A stretch of DNA of 64,000 bases from Plutella xylostella (GCF_932276165.1 NC_063998.1:4352501-4416500), one strand, 5' to 3'. Counted from the first letter of the stretch, positions 49,401 to 60,895 are shown. The notes: a model not told the origin generated them from the letters alone. Program-made: numbers and translations.

Positions 49401-52400
49401 TATTACAAAACAAAGTGGCGTATATAGAACAGAGCCTTTGCCTTATGTAATTAATTTCCCTTGCGAAATTAATATCTCGAAGGTGTGAAACTGACAATGT
49501 TATTAAAAGTAGGCATACGATTTTTAATAGATAGTAGAAGAATACGAACAATTGACGATAACCTTGTGGAATAAGAGGACCGTAACACGCACTCTTGTTA
49601 TGTTAGTAAATAAATATTACAAATGATTGTGGTTACTTCGGTACTATCGAAGAGTCTATCTAAAAGCTTAGAACGGCTGGAAGCTGACCCCGGATTTTCG
49701 CTCCGACGACATGATGTCAACAAACGACATATCTCAAGGGCTACATACCTACAATGTTTTCTGAATTTTACAAGTCAACCTGCAGGATCCTAATTAAATC
49801 TATTGATAGGTAGGTATCATAATAACTATCTACATTTTTATCAAACATAAATAAATATAATTTTATTCCAAACAAGACATATCGTTTACATGTCTGCTAA
49901 AGCAGCTCAATAACAATGATGTTACGTCACATTGTAAACAAACGCCGTGAAAGCAGATGCGAACAGCCGTGGCATTAGACAAATTAACGGAATGGGCCAT
50001 TACTTGCATTTTGCATTGCGACGGTTCACGTAATTCTGTGAAAATTGATTTAGTCACGGCACAGACGGTCAGATGGCGACACTACACCTGTTAAATAATC
50101 AATTAATCATACTTGACGTATTTTATACACATACGTAGGATTTGTTTAACTTTAATTTAAAAAAGGTTGTAATTGGCGATGACATGTTGTAATTGATCAC
50201 GAAATATGTATAAAAAACGTTATCGTTTCATAGCAATTAACAAATTCGCTGAGCACTGTTAACTTTTTATATTTATTACTTTTCAACCTGAAACAAGGCA
50301 CCGCGGTCATAGAACTTTAGAGCAATTACTAAATAAAAACAATTAATTGTTGAAGACATTTTAAATTGAAATCGTTCTTGTTAAGTCGGACATGCGTATT
50401 TAACTATTTAACTTGTATTTGAATCATGAATTTTTCGAATAATAATCTCTGGACACCGATCACAGAGAAATGAAAATCATCCCACTGATCCACTGATAGA
50501 TTACAATTATTTCGCGCTTCTGAAAGTTGTCCTGCATACCAGAACAATAATTATGTTATGTCTACTTTAAATAAACAATGATTTGAATAAAGACTTTATG
50601 ATTGATTCCAGCAATGGAGAGCAATACAAACGGAGCCGATGATGCAGAAGTCTGACGAATGGACGGAGCAACCGCAGGAGGAGCCCCCGCGGCGGCGGCG
50701 GCCCGGCCGGAAGCGGAAACGGCGGCCATTGCCGGACGCCATGGACGCCAGCGAGCCGGAGGAGCGACGACGCTTCCACGAGGACCAGACACGCCGCGAA
50801 CACGACCAGCCCAGGGAACTAGAACCAGTCCCGATAGACCTCGACCCTCAACACGAAAGATTCGAAAGGGATCATTCCCCAAGAGACCACGACAGAGAAC
50901 GCGAAAGAGATCACCCAATCAGAGAAAGAGACCCGGAACAGAAAGAAACGATGAGGAAACGAAGGAAACGACCGGAAATGAGACCGTGGACTGGAGAGGA
51001 AACCAGGCCGATGCGAAGACGTGGACAGAGACGTAAGAGACCGAAGCACAATGAGTTTGACGTATTCCAGAACTATGAAGTCCCCATCGTGACTGACACT
51101 CGATACCGCCCCAGTAACGTTAGGCACCTGGATGATGACAACAGCGAGAGATATCACGTCGATATTGCAGATCAAACTGAACAGAAAGCAGGCGATCCCA
51201 CTGATCTGGTTGAAATTGGACATGTTCAGCTGGATAATGAACATGCTGACATTCAAAGCAGTCCTGGTAACGAGGCGCCTTCACAAGTACCGGTGGAAGA
51301 AACGGTTGGAATACCAGCGACAAGAGATGAAGATGACAAAACCTTTACAGTCAGTGAATTAGAAAAAGCTAAGGTAATCATTTTCTAATATTATCTAATA
51401 ATTTTATGTAAATTTAGTCCCTAAGCTATCGTGACCATTGACCTGTGATAGCCAATCGCTACATCATTTATCACAGACTCTATTCCTAATTGATATCAGA
51501 TATCCGTAGACAGCAGCAATGGCCGCAAAGCTATACGCCTTCATACTCAAGGTGAACATTGGGGCTGCTGTTACTCGTACATATTTTAAACCATATTTAA
51601 AAGGAAGTAAACTAATGAGTTTAAATATAATCTTAACTGTTTAGATTGCAATGACTGCCGTTATGCGCAAGTTAGAGGAGCTCCATTCCAGAAGTAGCTT
51701 TGAAAAGTATCGTAAGCCAATATTTAATCAAGATTCAACAGAATATAATGTAGACAAGGTATAATTTATGGTTATTCAATCAAAACTTTGGGTTAAAGTG
51801 TTAACAATTTCTACTTTGTAGTTAACATTGTTTTTGATGTGTGTTTTTTTTACGTTTGCTACTAATTTTATGAATCATGTCCTTCAATGCTCTATTTAAC
51901 CTGGGGTAAATGTGTTAGGATTACAGTTGACTCCATAAATTGTACACACTTTTGTACTTTACATACAATCTGACTTCATTAGGCATAAAAGAAAAAATAC
52001 GGATTTAACATTTATAAGTATTTTTGCAATAATAACAACTCTTAATTATTATTATTATTATGGAGTCGACTGTACCTTATTGTTTGAATCATATTGTTTC
52101 CTCAGTACCATTAAGTGGTTGTCTTCTCTTTTCAGAGTGGACCAATCAGCCCGATGGCTCTGAAGGAACTACTGAAAAGGTCCAACGGGAGTAGTTTAAG
52201 TGAGATACTGCAACAGCACAATCTTTCTTTGGCGGACCTTTTACATGGAGACAAAAATGCTCTGTCAGCGTTAAAATCAGATGATAATACAGACACTCAA
52301 GACAATTACAAACGTGAAAGACCGACAGTAAAAAACGACCAGGATGATGAAGTTACGACAACGGAAAAAAGTTATCCAGAAGAAGCTACAACTCAACCAA

Positions 52401-55400
52401 TTTCTGTAGAAATTACGTACATTTATAATACAAGCGAACCAAGTACTCTTAATGTAACTGAGGCAACAACCGAACCAGTAACTGAGCCAATCAAAGAAAT
52501 TCTAGATGTTAAAGAGAATGCACCGAAAATTGCAATGAAACGACCATACGCTATAAATGGGAGAAGGAAAATGAGGTTACGACGTCCAGGAGCTCCGAAC
52601 ACATACGTTAGATTTTTGTCAAACTCGAGACGGCAACCACAAAATAATGCCACCTCCTCGGTCCAATCTGATGAATCAGCTGATTTTAATGCCGCAACAA
52701 ACAAAAGTAAAATTAATGATCAATCATATCTTCAAGAGAATACTAAAAAGGTAGAAAAGAAATCAAATCAAAAGCATGAAAATCAAGAATCCACAACAGT
52801 TCTTGAGGATTTTATTACGACTACGACTGAAGAGGTAACTACGATTGATACAAAATTTGAAACAACAGAAGTAGTCAACGAAATTGAGACAACCACCAAA
52901 GAAATAGAAAACCTAGAACCAAAAACTGAAGAACCGGTTACCACCACAACAGAAAAAGTCACAACTGCACCCACAACTCGAAAACCAATGAACAACATTG
53001 AGTTAAGACGGCAAGCTTTAACGAACAGATTGAAGAGAAAAAGGCTGAGACAAAAATTGTCAACAACGGAATCTCCCGAGGATAATTTAACTAGAGATCT
53101 GTTTGGAATGGCCAATTTAGTTTCGGCATCAGAGTTTATTGCCCGAGCGAAATCTCCGTCAAAGACGACTAAGTATAATGAGGTTACTGAAACTCCATTA
53201 CCAGATTTCTTTGAAAATGAAGCGTCTAATAAAGTGGAAAAATCTAGCCGACCAATATTATCTGTAGCGTCAACTACTAAGGCACCAGTAAGGCAAACTA
53301 CCATAGAAGAAGCTAAAGTTGAGATAGAAGAAATTTTCAAAGATGACGAAAGTAAGTAAAACTACGTTTTTCACTTAAGTCATTATCAACCAGCTATCGT
53401 CCACTCCTTGATCCTTCATCATCATAGGGATCACTCACCACTACAATCTGTCCTCGGCCTTTCTCATCCAGCCACTACCACCCACCTGTAATCGGTTGAG
53501 CGGCGATCGGCGTCTTACTACGTTTGCTTGTTGATGGCCTCCACTCGAGAACATATGGCCTTTTTAGATGACGCATTCCATGTGCAGTTGTTAATTGTTT
53601 TGATGATAAACCTTGAAAGTGATATTTTCTTTTTTATATTTTCAGCAGGAGAACGGCTGTCCAAGATCTTGAAGGAGAGAAATATGACTTTAAGTGAGTT
53701 AGTGGAGCACAGGGAGCGAGGTTCCAGTAACGTGCACCTCGCCGACATCTTCCACAACACGTCGCGGGAGCCCAACCCAGCCGAGCCCTTCCTCTCAAAG
53801 TCACTCATTGAACCGATATCCAAGGAAACTTACCCCCTAAGAGCGCTTTTAGAAGCCAATCAGCATGACCCTAATGTAAAGACATCCCCAATGGAACCAA
53901 ATCCCAGTGAAGCCTCAGCGACTAGCGTTCCTGTTGTAATGAACTACGGTAACAATGTTAACCTTAACGGTGAAAACCTCGGCATCATGTCACTGTTTAA
54001 CAAAATAACCAGCCAGCAAGATATTGAAGAACAGCCAGTCATAAAGAAAGATTCCAAAGGCTCTCTCTATATAGCATCGGTAACAAGTGAAAATGTTACA
54101 AACCATATCGAAAATACACGGGATGGACGACAGATGGAACGAAATGACAATGGCTTGAATGAAATATTTTCGTACATGCAACGATCGTTTGGAGATGGAA
54201 AACATGAGATATCTGAATCACTAACGAAACGTAAGTAGACATTGATTAACGTACACGCACAATCACGGCACCTTTTAGGAGATAAGCACAGAGCACAGTT
54301 TGAAACGATCCTTGCACACTTGTTTGACTTCTTTGTCATTAATAGGAATAAAACACATTCCTATAAATTATGAACACGTTGTACCGTTTCAGAGCGGACG
54401 CCAGAAACAGAACCGACGACCACCGAAGAAGAAATTAAACACAGCAAAGACGAAGACGACGTGATGGTACTAGAGGATCTCCAGCACCTCAAGGACTTTA
54501 ACAACCGCATCGCGTCCGCCGCCGCTGAGAATATCGAAATGAAAGTGGTAGAAAACCACCAAACGACAAACGAGCCTCCACAAGGAATACTCGATAAGAT
54601 ACCTAATAGCACCAAATCCGTCACAGTGGCTACCGCAAGTATTCTAGGCCTCACCACAGTTGTATTCTTGCTCACATACGTTCTGTTCAAATGGAGACAG
54701 CGATGCAATGTGATACGAAAGAAAGATAGCTTCTGTGAAGAGCAAATACCCACACCAGTGTTCGAAAATAGAAAAGGCAACAAGAACCAAAGCAGCACGC
54801 GTAGTTTAAGTCCAATGCTATCGACAAGTAATATTTATACCCTAAACACTTTAGATTCAAGGAATGGTGATGAATCACCAGACTACATGTGGGATTCACT
54901 GAGGAAGCCATTCCAGTAATATAGGCAAAGCATTTCTAAATTAATTTGACTGAATTTTATTGATAAGTTGAGTGTAGATAGGTACTTTTTATGTGTAGGA
55001 TAGTGGTAGTTTATTTTTAAGTGTATTTTGGTTTAGTGTACATACTTTCTTGGTCTAGGTATCTGATAAAAGATTCTTTTTCTGTAAAAAAATGCATGGA
55101 TGCATATTCTGATAGGTAAAGATGGTCAAGGAGTTGACGGTTACAGGTTGATGATGATGGTAGGTGGGCATATATTTTATGCTGAGGTGTCATGTCCGCA
55201 TAGCAAATATTGGAGGTTTTGTTGAGAATTTATACTCTCAAATGTTTTAGGATACACAAAATCATCGACGTAATGCAGTTTATATTTATTCTTGAAATAA
55301 TCTATTTTCAGTATTACGAGGCAAGTGCAATGTTGGAAGTTTAATGTATTTGTGCATTCATTAGATAATAAATAGATCAATACTTGAACCTGTGTTTTAC

Positions 55401-58400
55401 AACAAAACCAACACTTATCCTTTTGTGACTATTCTGAATATTATGAAATGGTAGGTATATGACACCAGTCTATAATCTTTCTAAAACAATAAGCCCTAAG
55501 TTGCAGATGGTAGTAGTCAAAATGAATGGACATTGTTAGCAGAGTACCTTTGCCGTTTCAATTTAAACTTACCTATATAGTTGTTAATCATTCTGATTCT
55601 TCAATAGGTATGTAGTTATCAAAGGTAAATAAATACTTTGTAGACTATTTACTTCAGGCGGCACTTACCTATAGTTTTCAAACGTGAATATATCTTGTAG
55701 ATTCTTCACTACAGGCAGGTCTAGCGTGTGTATCTTCATGTAGAAGTATGCGTACTGCCGCGCGATGCTTCTGTACAGCTTCAGAGACGACTCCAGCACT
55801 GGAGACGGCTGAAATATGTACACATTTCTGGTTATTAAAAGGGAGGATAGAATTTAATAACTAGAATTTAAGTTATTACTAAATAGAATTTAAGTTATTT
55901 TATCATGATTAACAAAATATTGTGGCTATTCTATGTGACCTGGTGGTACAGGGCCTTCACAATTGTGTGCTACAACATCCTATCCTTAGCAACTGCCCTG
56001 ATTTCTGAACTCAACCATAACTGGATGGGATGACTGCATCTGTGGTGGCTACCAGATGATTTACCAATTACCACTGGTCAACATTCCAGATTGTGCTCAA
56101 CCAGAAGATGCTGGGCTCAACCGGACAATTGTGTCGGAATACAAGCCTTTATGTATAAAATATATCTAATTTACCTTGAGCTCTGCTAATTCATCAGGTG
56201 TGAAGTACAGTATTGTTGAGTACCGCTCCGGTAACACAGCAATGTAGGGTGCCCAAAATGAATCTGAAATTTATAAGTTGATCTTGAGAATAGAAGGCAA
56301 GATTGATTAGGTAAGTAATATTAACCTGGTCCAGAAATTTAACCTTTCCTATGCCGAACAGCCGCGCACACATGTAACTGCCGTCTGCCGGCGCTTTTTG
56401 ACAGCAGAGAGCGCCCGCGCGGAAATCACATTTATATGAATATTTGGGTATTATTGTTTGGTACTCAATAATGTATCGATTGTAATTTATTGTCAGATAG
56501 CTAATGAACGTGTTACAATGAATTTTATTGGATATAATTGTTTTATTTGATTTCTATAGGTCATTGATTACAGATTTTTACTTGAAACTGCACCCATCAC
56601 TGAAAAATACCTCTATTTGAATATAATTTTAGTTTCAATCCAGGTTTTTTTATATTTATTACTTGAAGAGATTATACAGCTATCAACTGATATCAATAAA
56701 ATATAAACTCTAGAGGAAATAGATTCATAATTTATATTTTGAAAACTGATAATAATTTGCTTTATTTCAAAAGACTCCATTTTCTGTACATGTGCATGTG
56801 TGCGTGACAAGAGCTTGCTCCAGTGCGCCGTGTGCCAGATCTGTCCCAAATCAAGGGTGTTCACTTTTCATGAAATAAAACAAGAATGATAATATTTTTA
56901 TAATGTTTCGTATTTTAGCATACTACATTATAAAAACATAAACGTAAGTTACTGCATCATATTTACTTATTTGTTAACCTACTTTTAACAAATATGATAC
57001 TATAAATATATACATATATAAATACATATATTTATTTATATAAATAGGACAGGTGATCACCCTATCAGACTCATCTACACATCGATATCATTCTAAAGAG
57101 CCTAAACTTCACGATCACTACAGCGATGATCCTAAAAAATAAAACACGCTGTATAACAACCCAACGCACTTCGTGTACATACACGAGCGGCGGCCATTTT
57201 GTTTGCGTATGTGTGTGTGTGAATTTTGGATGCACCTTGATAAATATTGATTTTCTCTAATATTTTGGCTATTTATTGAATAAACCGATATAAATATGTA
57301 TTATCAATAAAATTATCTTTATAAATGAAATAAATTATTTATTGATGTTTTTACATAACAGTCTAGAAAACAGTTTACAAAGTTACGCACCCTTCAGGCA
57401 ATAATCCGGTACAATTTTAGATTGATAAAAACTCAATTTTTTGTATTTTTTTATACTATTGATTTATCATTATACCTTCAAAATTGAATAAATAACAAGA
57501 AAACATAGTATTTACTTACCTTTTGACGTTTTTTCCATACGAAATCACTATTTTATTACCAACAGTCACGAGTACAAGGACTGTTCAAGGTACCAAAATT
57601 TGAATTTCGCGCTACTAGTAAACAAGTGAAGTTTTTGGCTCAATGAATGTTGTCGATGGTTGTTTCATTCATATAGAATAAATTAAAGGTGATTTCATAC
57701 TCTATTTCGTGGTAATTAATAACTAAAATCACAAAAATCGCGATGAAGTGCTCTTGGGACAGATCTGTCACTAGGCAGACAAGGGGGGTTGGGACAGATC
57801 TGGCACACGGCATTCTAGAGGTTAAAAGAGACAACATAATAGTAATTAAATAATGCCTGAGAGTATTGACACATTGAACTAGATAAGCACTGAGTTTTGG
57901 AAAGGAATGGAAAGGAAGCTAATTTCAACCATAAATATATCTTTTAGGATGTATACATACATGCAGTAGATGAATATTGTGCTAATTTTCGAAAAGTATA
58001 ATTATTATTCACCTGGTTTACTTTTCTCCATCAGCAGGAACAAAGCTAGTGTGATGTTGGGCATGTTTTGTAACAACGGATCAACTTCAATAAACTTTCC
58101 AAGAATAGATTCCCTTGCATCCTGCTCGCTCATCATAACCTTCCTAGGAATGGTGAGCATCAAGGAACCTTCCTTGAAGTCTTTGGTTGCCTTAAGTCCC
58201 AGATCATAACCTTTAAAGCTGGCAATTTCAACTCCTGAAACATATACAAAATTATTGAGTATACCTTACTTACTATACTGTAATAAATATTGATTTTATG
58301 CAAATTTATAAGTTAAGTGAATGGCACAATAACAATACAAAGACAGAAAAAATATTTCTCACGGTCTAGTTCTTTCATGAATTTGTGATTTGAAGTAATT

Positions 58401-58758
58401 TAGGTTAGGACTTTTTATTTAATTATGTGCCTATTTTATATAGTGAGATATTACCTTCATATTGTGCTTCATTTTCGTTTAACCACTTAAGAAATTCTTC
58501 TATATTGGACTCCCTAGATGGAGTCTCAGACTTAGTTTTAGGCGCTTCAATATTTTGAATCTGCTTTAAAAGAGATTCTATCTCTAAATAGTGTTCCCAA
58601 CTTTTAGCTGGAGTAACTGTCGCCTGAAATATACTCGTTAGTTTCAGTAACTTATCCACAAGAACCGCCAGTTCCTTTCTTTTCTGTTGTTCATATTTGC
58701 TGCCCTCTTTACTAGAGTTTTTCTTAGTATTTTGTTTAGATGAAGACTTTCTGCCCAT
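34123..58758 (-). CDS. Setd3, actin-histidine N-methyltransferase, nine exons, 494 residues
   Basis: Exons in transcript order: 58455-58758, 58013-58234, 56175-56263, 55669-55808, 37446-37554, 36558-36685, 35015-35214, 34462-34648, 34123-34228 (TAG). All junction phases agree (1485 nt). The family transfers a methyl group from SAM to a conserved actin histidine. Visible hallmarks: basic N-terminus MGRKSSSKQNTKK; SET entry GLKATKDFKEGSLMLTIPRK; NITLALFLLMEKSKPG; WAVSTVMTRQNN; IPLWDMCNH (Asn283-His284, the SET NH motif); and AGEQLFIFYGARPN. These are followed by the Rubisco-LSMT-like C-domain (VSAELRAFVRIFCMDE, TRCKLLKTLY). Asn263, Trp279, Tyr318 and Arg321 align with residues known to matter for histidine recognition in human SETD3, so it should be active. 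It lacks the long acidic C-terminal tail of the roughly 594-residue vertebrate protein. Intron 4 (37555-55668) contains another gene on the opposite strand. Confidence 0.95.
36330..36520 (+). mobile_element. Dispersed SINE/RTE-like repeat, forward copy
   Basis: The order GGGAATTCCGCGATAAAAAG, ATTAAAATCGGTTCAGCC, ACGTGAAGAAGTGACAAACA and terminal TAATATTAGTAGGAT is that of the family at 11533, 42687 and 46286. It lies in intron 6 of Setd3, about 40 bp beyond the exon at 36558-36685. Confidence 0.75.
36820..36905. repeat. RTE-like LINE 3' tail fragment
   Basis: The phrases GAGACCCGTGCCCCAGCAGT, GGGGACGTAATGGG and the closing GATGATGATGAT are a well-known 3' tail in lepidopteran genomes. Only the tail is present. 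It lies in intron 5 of Setd3. Confidence 0.7.
39287..39519. mobile_element. Mariner-type MITE, TA duplication
   Basis: The left end CACTACCGGGCAATGAAAAA and the inverted right end (CATTGCCCGTGAGTG, preceded by TGGAACCTTTT) form imperfect inverted repeats of about 26 bp, bordered by TA at 39285-39286 and 39520-39521. The 233-bp interior has no open frame. A possible shorter relative is at 22681. Confidence 0.75.
42687..42936 (+). mobile_element. Dispersed SINE/RTE-like repeat, forward copy
   Basis: It opens ACTAGCTGTTCCCGCGAGCT, carries CTTCGCTTCGCCTTAAAAAG, TTCCGGGATAAAAAGTTG and TCAAATCCGTTCAGTAG, then a degenerated GACAGA tail and an AATTAGTTACATAGGAT end. TATACCATATCTAGACTATA near 42810 is a small internal duplication. 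Confidence 0.8.
45179..54919 (+). CDS. Nested gene: unrecognised single-pass membrane protein, six exons, 1117 residues
   Basis: Exons: 45179-45328, 50612-51373, 51645-51758, 52136-53351, 53646-54230, 54393-54919 (TAA). Phases agree throughout (3354 nt). I cannot name the family. The protein begins with a signal peptide (MPLLSTLAALVILVHSA, cleavage before EEE). Residues 77-89 are a dense Arg/Lys run (RRRRPGRKRKRRP) with several furin-type sites, and Arg/Asp/Glu-rich sequence continues to about 190. Exon 4 adds Thr/Glu-rich, probably O-glycosylated sequence. An 18-residue motif, L-S-x-I-L-x-x-x-N-x-x-L-x-x-L, occurs at 363-380 and 752-769, each near the start of an exon. A membrane helix lies at about 1019-1041, followed by a 76-residue cytoplasmic tail. 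The gene lies entirely in intron 4 of Setd3 on the other strand; its 3' end is about 280 bp from Setd3 exon 4. The fifth exon has a tandem (NAGNAG) acceptor. Confidence 0.9.
45329..50611. other. First intron of the nested gene (5.3 kb)
   Basis: It contains the dispersed repeat at 46286-46516 with a GACA microsatellite, a three-unit 17-bp tandem repeat (TACTATGATGTACTTAC) at about 47799-47840 and no supported exon. The open frames at 47353, 48150-48488 and 49181-49450 have no recognised protein features. Confidence 0.6.
46286..46516 (+). mobile_element. Dispersed SINE/RTE-like repeat with GACA microsatellite
   Basis: This is the best-preserved copy in the window. It runs from CTACTAGCTGTTCCCGCG through CGCTTCGCCTTAAAGAG, TCCGGGATAAAAAGTAGCC and CAAATCCGTTCAGTAGTTTT to a (GACA)n run at 46443-46482 and the end TTTATAATATTAGTTAGGAT. 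Confidence 0.85.
53380..53525. repeat. Dispersed CATCATCAT-family fragment
   Basis: CAGCTATCGTCCACTCCTTG, CTTCATCATCATAGGGATC and CTTTCTCATCCAGCCACTAC match, with divergence, the 28199-28320 repeat. It lies between exons 4 and 5 of the nested gene. Confidence 0.5.
53644..53648 (+). promoter_or_regulatory. NAGNAG tandem splice acceptor of nested gene exon 5
   Basis: The acceptor reads TTTTCAGCAG followed by GAGAACGG. Splicing after the first AG (exon from 53646) gives Thr-Gly-Glu-Arg; splicing after the second (exon from 53649) gives Arg-Glu-Arg. Both keep the frame, so two isoforms differing by one residue are predicted just before the second copy of the 18-residue motif. Confidence 0.75.
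54920..55390 (+). other. Probable 3' UTR of the nested gene
   Basis: AATAAA at 55367-55372 is followed by a GT-rich TGTGTTTTAC stretch near 55391, giving a 3' UTR of roughly 470 nt. It ends about 280 bp before the Setd3 exon 55669-55808 on the opposite strand, inside the same Setd3 intron. Confidence 0.6.
56827..57811. mobile_element. 985-bp element with 23-bp perfect inverted ends
   Basis: GCCGTGTGCCAGATCTGTCC(CAA) at 56827-56849 is the exact inverse of 57789-57811. A further GGGACAGATCTGTCAC lies just inside the right end at 57756-57771. No target duplication or transposase frame was identified. The interior is AT-rich with an alternating TA/CATA stretch at 57001-57050. It sits in the second intron of Setd3. 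Confidence 0.65.
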
Positions 58759-59440
58759 GATTTATCACTTCTTAGTTTTTAGGCTATTCAAAATAATAGA
58801 AGCAAGTCAAGAAATGTGCTTAATTTTATATTTTTATCTAAAAATAGATTCAAAAACACAAAATTCTACCGAAAAAAGATGAACTTGTGAAATGAAAGTT
58901 GACACTTGACGTTTCGTTGACATTTCATTAGTCCACCGGTGGATTTAAAACGACTTTACATTTAAAACGTTGAGTATTTTGTTGAAATTAAAATAAGTTG
59001 CATGTCATGGCATATCGTGTCGTTTCGATTTCAGTAAATTACGTTACGTTCCATTCTCTGAGAATGACATAAAATAAAACGTAAACGTTTCATTTCAGTG
59101 TGTGCAGTTGCCCGAGCACAGGATTCGAAACCTCCGTTTACGTTGCGTATCGTCAAATGTCACTGTCAAAATGTAAGGCAAATTTGTTAGTTCCAAAAGT
59201 GGCATTAGTTTTTCCAAGTTAGGTGGAATTTCACCAAACGTTAAACGTATTTAGTAGCCTGTCATACGTCTGTCAGTTGGTACAAAATGTATTTAAAATT
59301 TGATTTAAATACGTTTCGCGTTTGGTAAAAGCGACCCTTCGTGTAGATTCGAAAATAGTATCGAATCCTATGCTTGCGCCTCAGGTAATATTTTATACAT
59401 TACCAATACCGGTTTTACCTATTTTATCATAAATAGATAG
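58759..59440. promoter_or_regulatory. Setd3 5' UTR and promoter region
   Basis: The first 140 bp beyond the start codon are the likely 5' UTR. The following 500 bp contain several related phrases: TTGACGTTTCGTTGACATTT on the plus strand and repeated AAACGT/ACGTTT (for example 58966, 59086 and 59240). No TATA box is evident. No gene on the other strand is seen, so I cannot tell whether the promoter is bidirectional. Confidence 0.4.
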
Positions 59441-59770
59441 AGTAAAGTAAAGTAAAAAACTTTTATTAATAAATTTGTTAACTAATATTTTTGAGATGTG
59501 GCTGCAAGAAGTTCCAGATAGAATGCTCAGGACTATAATCCCCAAAGGGGTAGGTACTCAGAGGTGACTTTCCAACCAGTCACCCGCTTTTCTCTGTACA
59601 TTTGTACTCACTGATAGGTCACGAGCCGTACCGACGTTTTTGAATGAGTAGAATGCACTAGACATCTAGAATCTAGATGTGTAGGTTTCCTTACGATGTT
59701 TTCCTTCACCGTAAGAGCGATCGATTGTATAAATTGTACTTACCTACTTTACCTTTCCAAAGAAATCATT
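59441..59770. repeat. Dispersed lepidopteran LINE/SINE-type fragment
   Basis: TAAAGTAAAGTAAAAAACTT, a CCCCAAAGGGGTAGGTACTC-type phrase, TGTAGGTTTCCTTACGATG and TTTTCCTTCACCGTAAGAGC are phrases that I recall as highly repeated in moth genomes. No intact coding frame is present, and the limits are approximate. Confidence 0.5.
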
Positions 59771-60114
59771 GGTCGCCGGGAGTTAAATCTGCATCTCTGG
59801 AGTGAGAAGCACTCTACATAATATAACTGTGTAATTAACTATGGAAAGAACGAGATATTCTGGGTTGCCAATGCTGTAAGTATGAAGGTTTCACTTAGGC
59901 CATCTATAGTCGGCTTTGCTGTTGGCGGTTCGGCTGTTGTCTATGGTGGGGAATGCCTCCCTTTACTTATCAGTCTTATCACAAAGATTCGAGCATAATC
60001 TCCCCTCGGGTTTACCTAGCCATGGATGCCAAGACCACCCCAGACCAGCCTTTCTTGTTAGAGAAGTACCTACCTACTTATGTTCCTTGGGAAGTACTAA
60101 GATAGGTACTTATT

Positions 60115-60895
60115 TTCCTTGGGGGTTCCGCTCATCTCGCATAATCTTTATTGACCAAAACTCATTTCGCATAACTCGTGTGGTCTAAACTTTTTTGGCC
60201 GAACCATCACTTTGCCAAGACTTATGTGACATAAGGCTCGTTTCGTCTAAAACTCTTTAGGCACAATCTTTAAACACCTAAGTTTCGTTTGCTCAAATTT
60301 ATGTTCGTCTATACCTATGTATAATCTTGTTTCTCCTAATGTTATCTTAATAAATAATATATTACGTATGTAGTAAATGTACAAATTGTGGTATTTTTCT
60401 CCTACATCCCGAAAATCACGATATTGTATGATCAAAAAATCGAAAGTTAACGACCAATATAATTATTACAAACCCCATGGGATCGAAACCTAAAAATAGG
60501 TGCGACGACGAGCAAAGCGAGGAGGAACGTGTTAGGTGCACATGTTCATCAAAACCAAAGCGGAGAGCAGCGAAGCGGAGCGGAGCGTTTTCCAAACAGC
60601 GGAAACAATACAAGGTACCAGTTTGCGCTATGTAGGGAGACGCTCCGTCAAAGTTAAAGCCAAACGAATATTATTACTTTGTATAAACCTATGCCATAGC
60701 ATTATTAGGCTATTCAAGATTTGGCCATACCATTATTAGGCTAAACAATGTTATGCGAAATAACTTTTTACTAAACGAGATTTATGCCATACGATTTTCG
60801 GCGTAACGAGACTTTGACCAAACGTTACTATGCAATACGAGATTAAGCAAATAAATCTTATGCCAAAAAAGGTAGAACCGTTCCTTGGACCTGCC
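60115..60895. mobile_element. Probable transposon with degenerate, outward-facing short repeats
   Basis: The left part (60122-60260) repeats variants of CTCATTTCGCATAACTCGTG with GGCCGAA and TAAACTTTT-type links, about 22 bp apart. The right part (60690-60890) repeats the complement-oriented variants (TTATGCGAAATAAC, TTATGCCATACGATTTTC, TATGCAATACGAGATTAAGC). The ends GGGGGTTCCGCT and AGAACCGTTCC are weakly inverted. Between them is a GC-richer block (60495-60600) with an AGCGAAGCGGAGCGGAGCG run. The arrangement suggests subterminal binding-site arrays of a DNA transposon; class and exact ends are unknown. Confidence 0.45.

Noticed and set aside
50562..50918. Minus-strand open frames rich in Ala/Arg/Pro
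   Set aside because: They are antisense shadows of the Arg-rich exon 2 of the nested gene, where the biased codons leave the opposite strand open.
52423..53340. Minus-strand frames of 93 and 185 codons rich in Val/Ser
   Set aside because: They are shadows of the Thr/Glu-rich exon 4 on the plus strand (ACA/GAA codons read as TGT/TTC), without their own splice or start signals.
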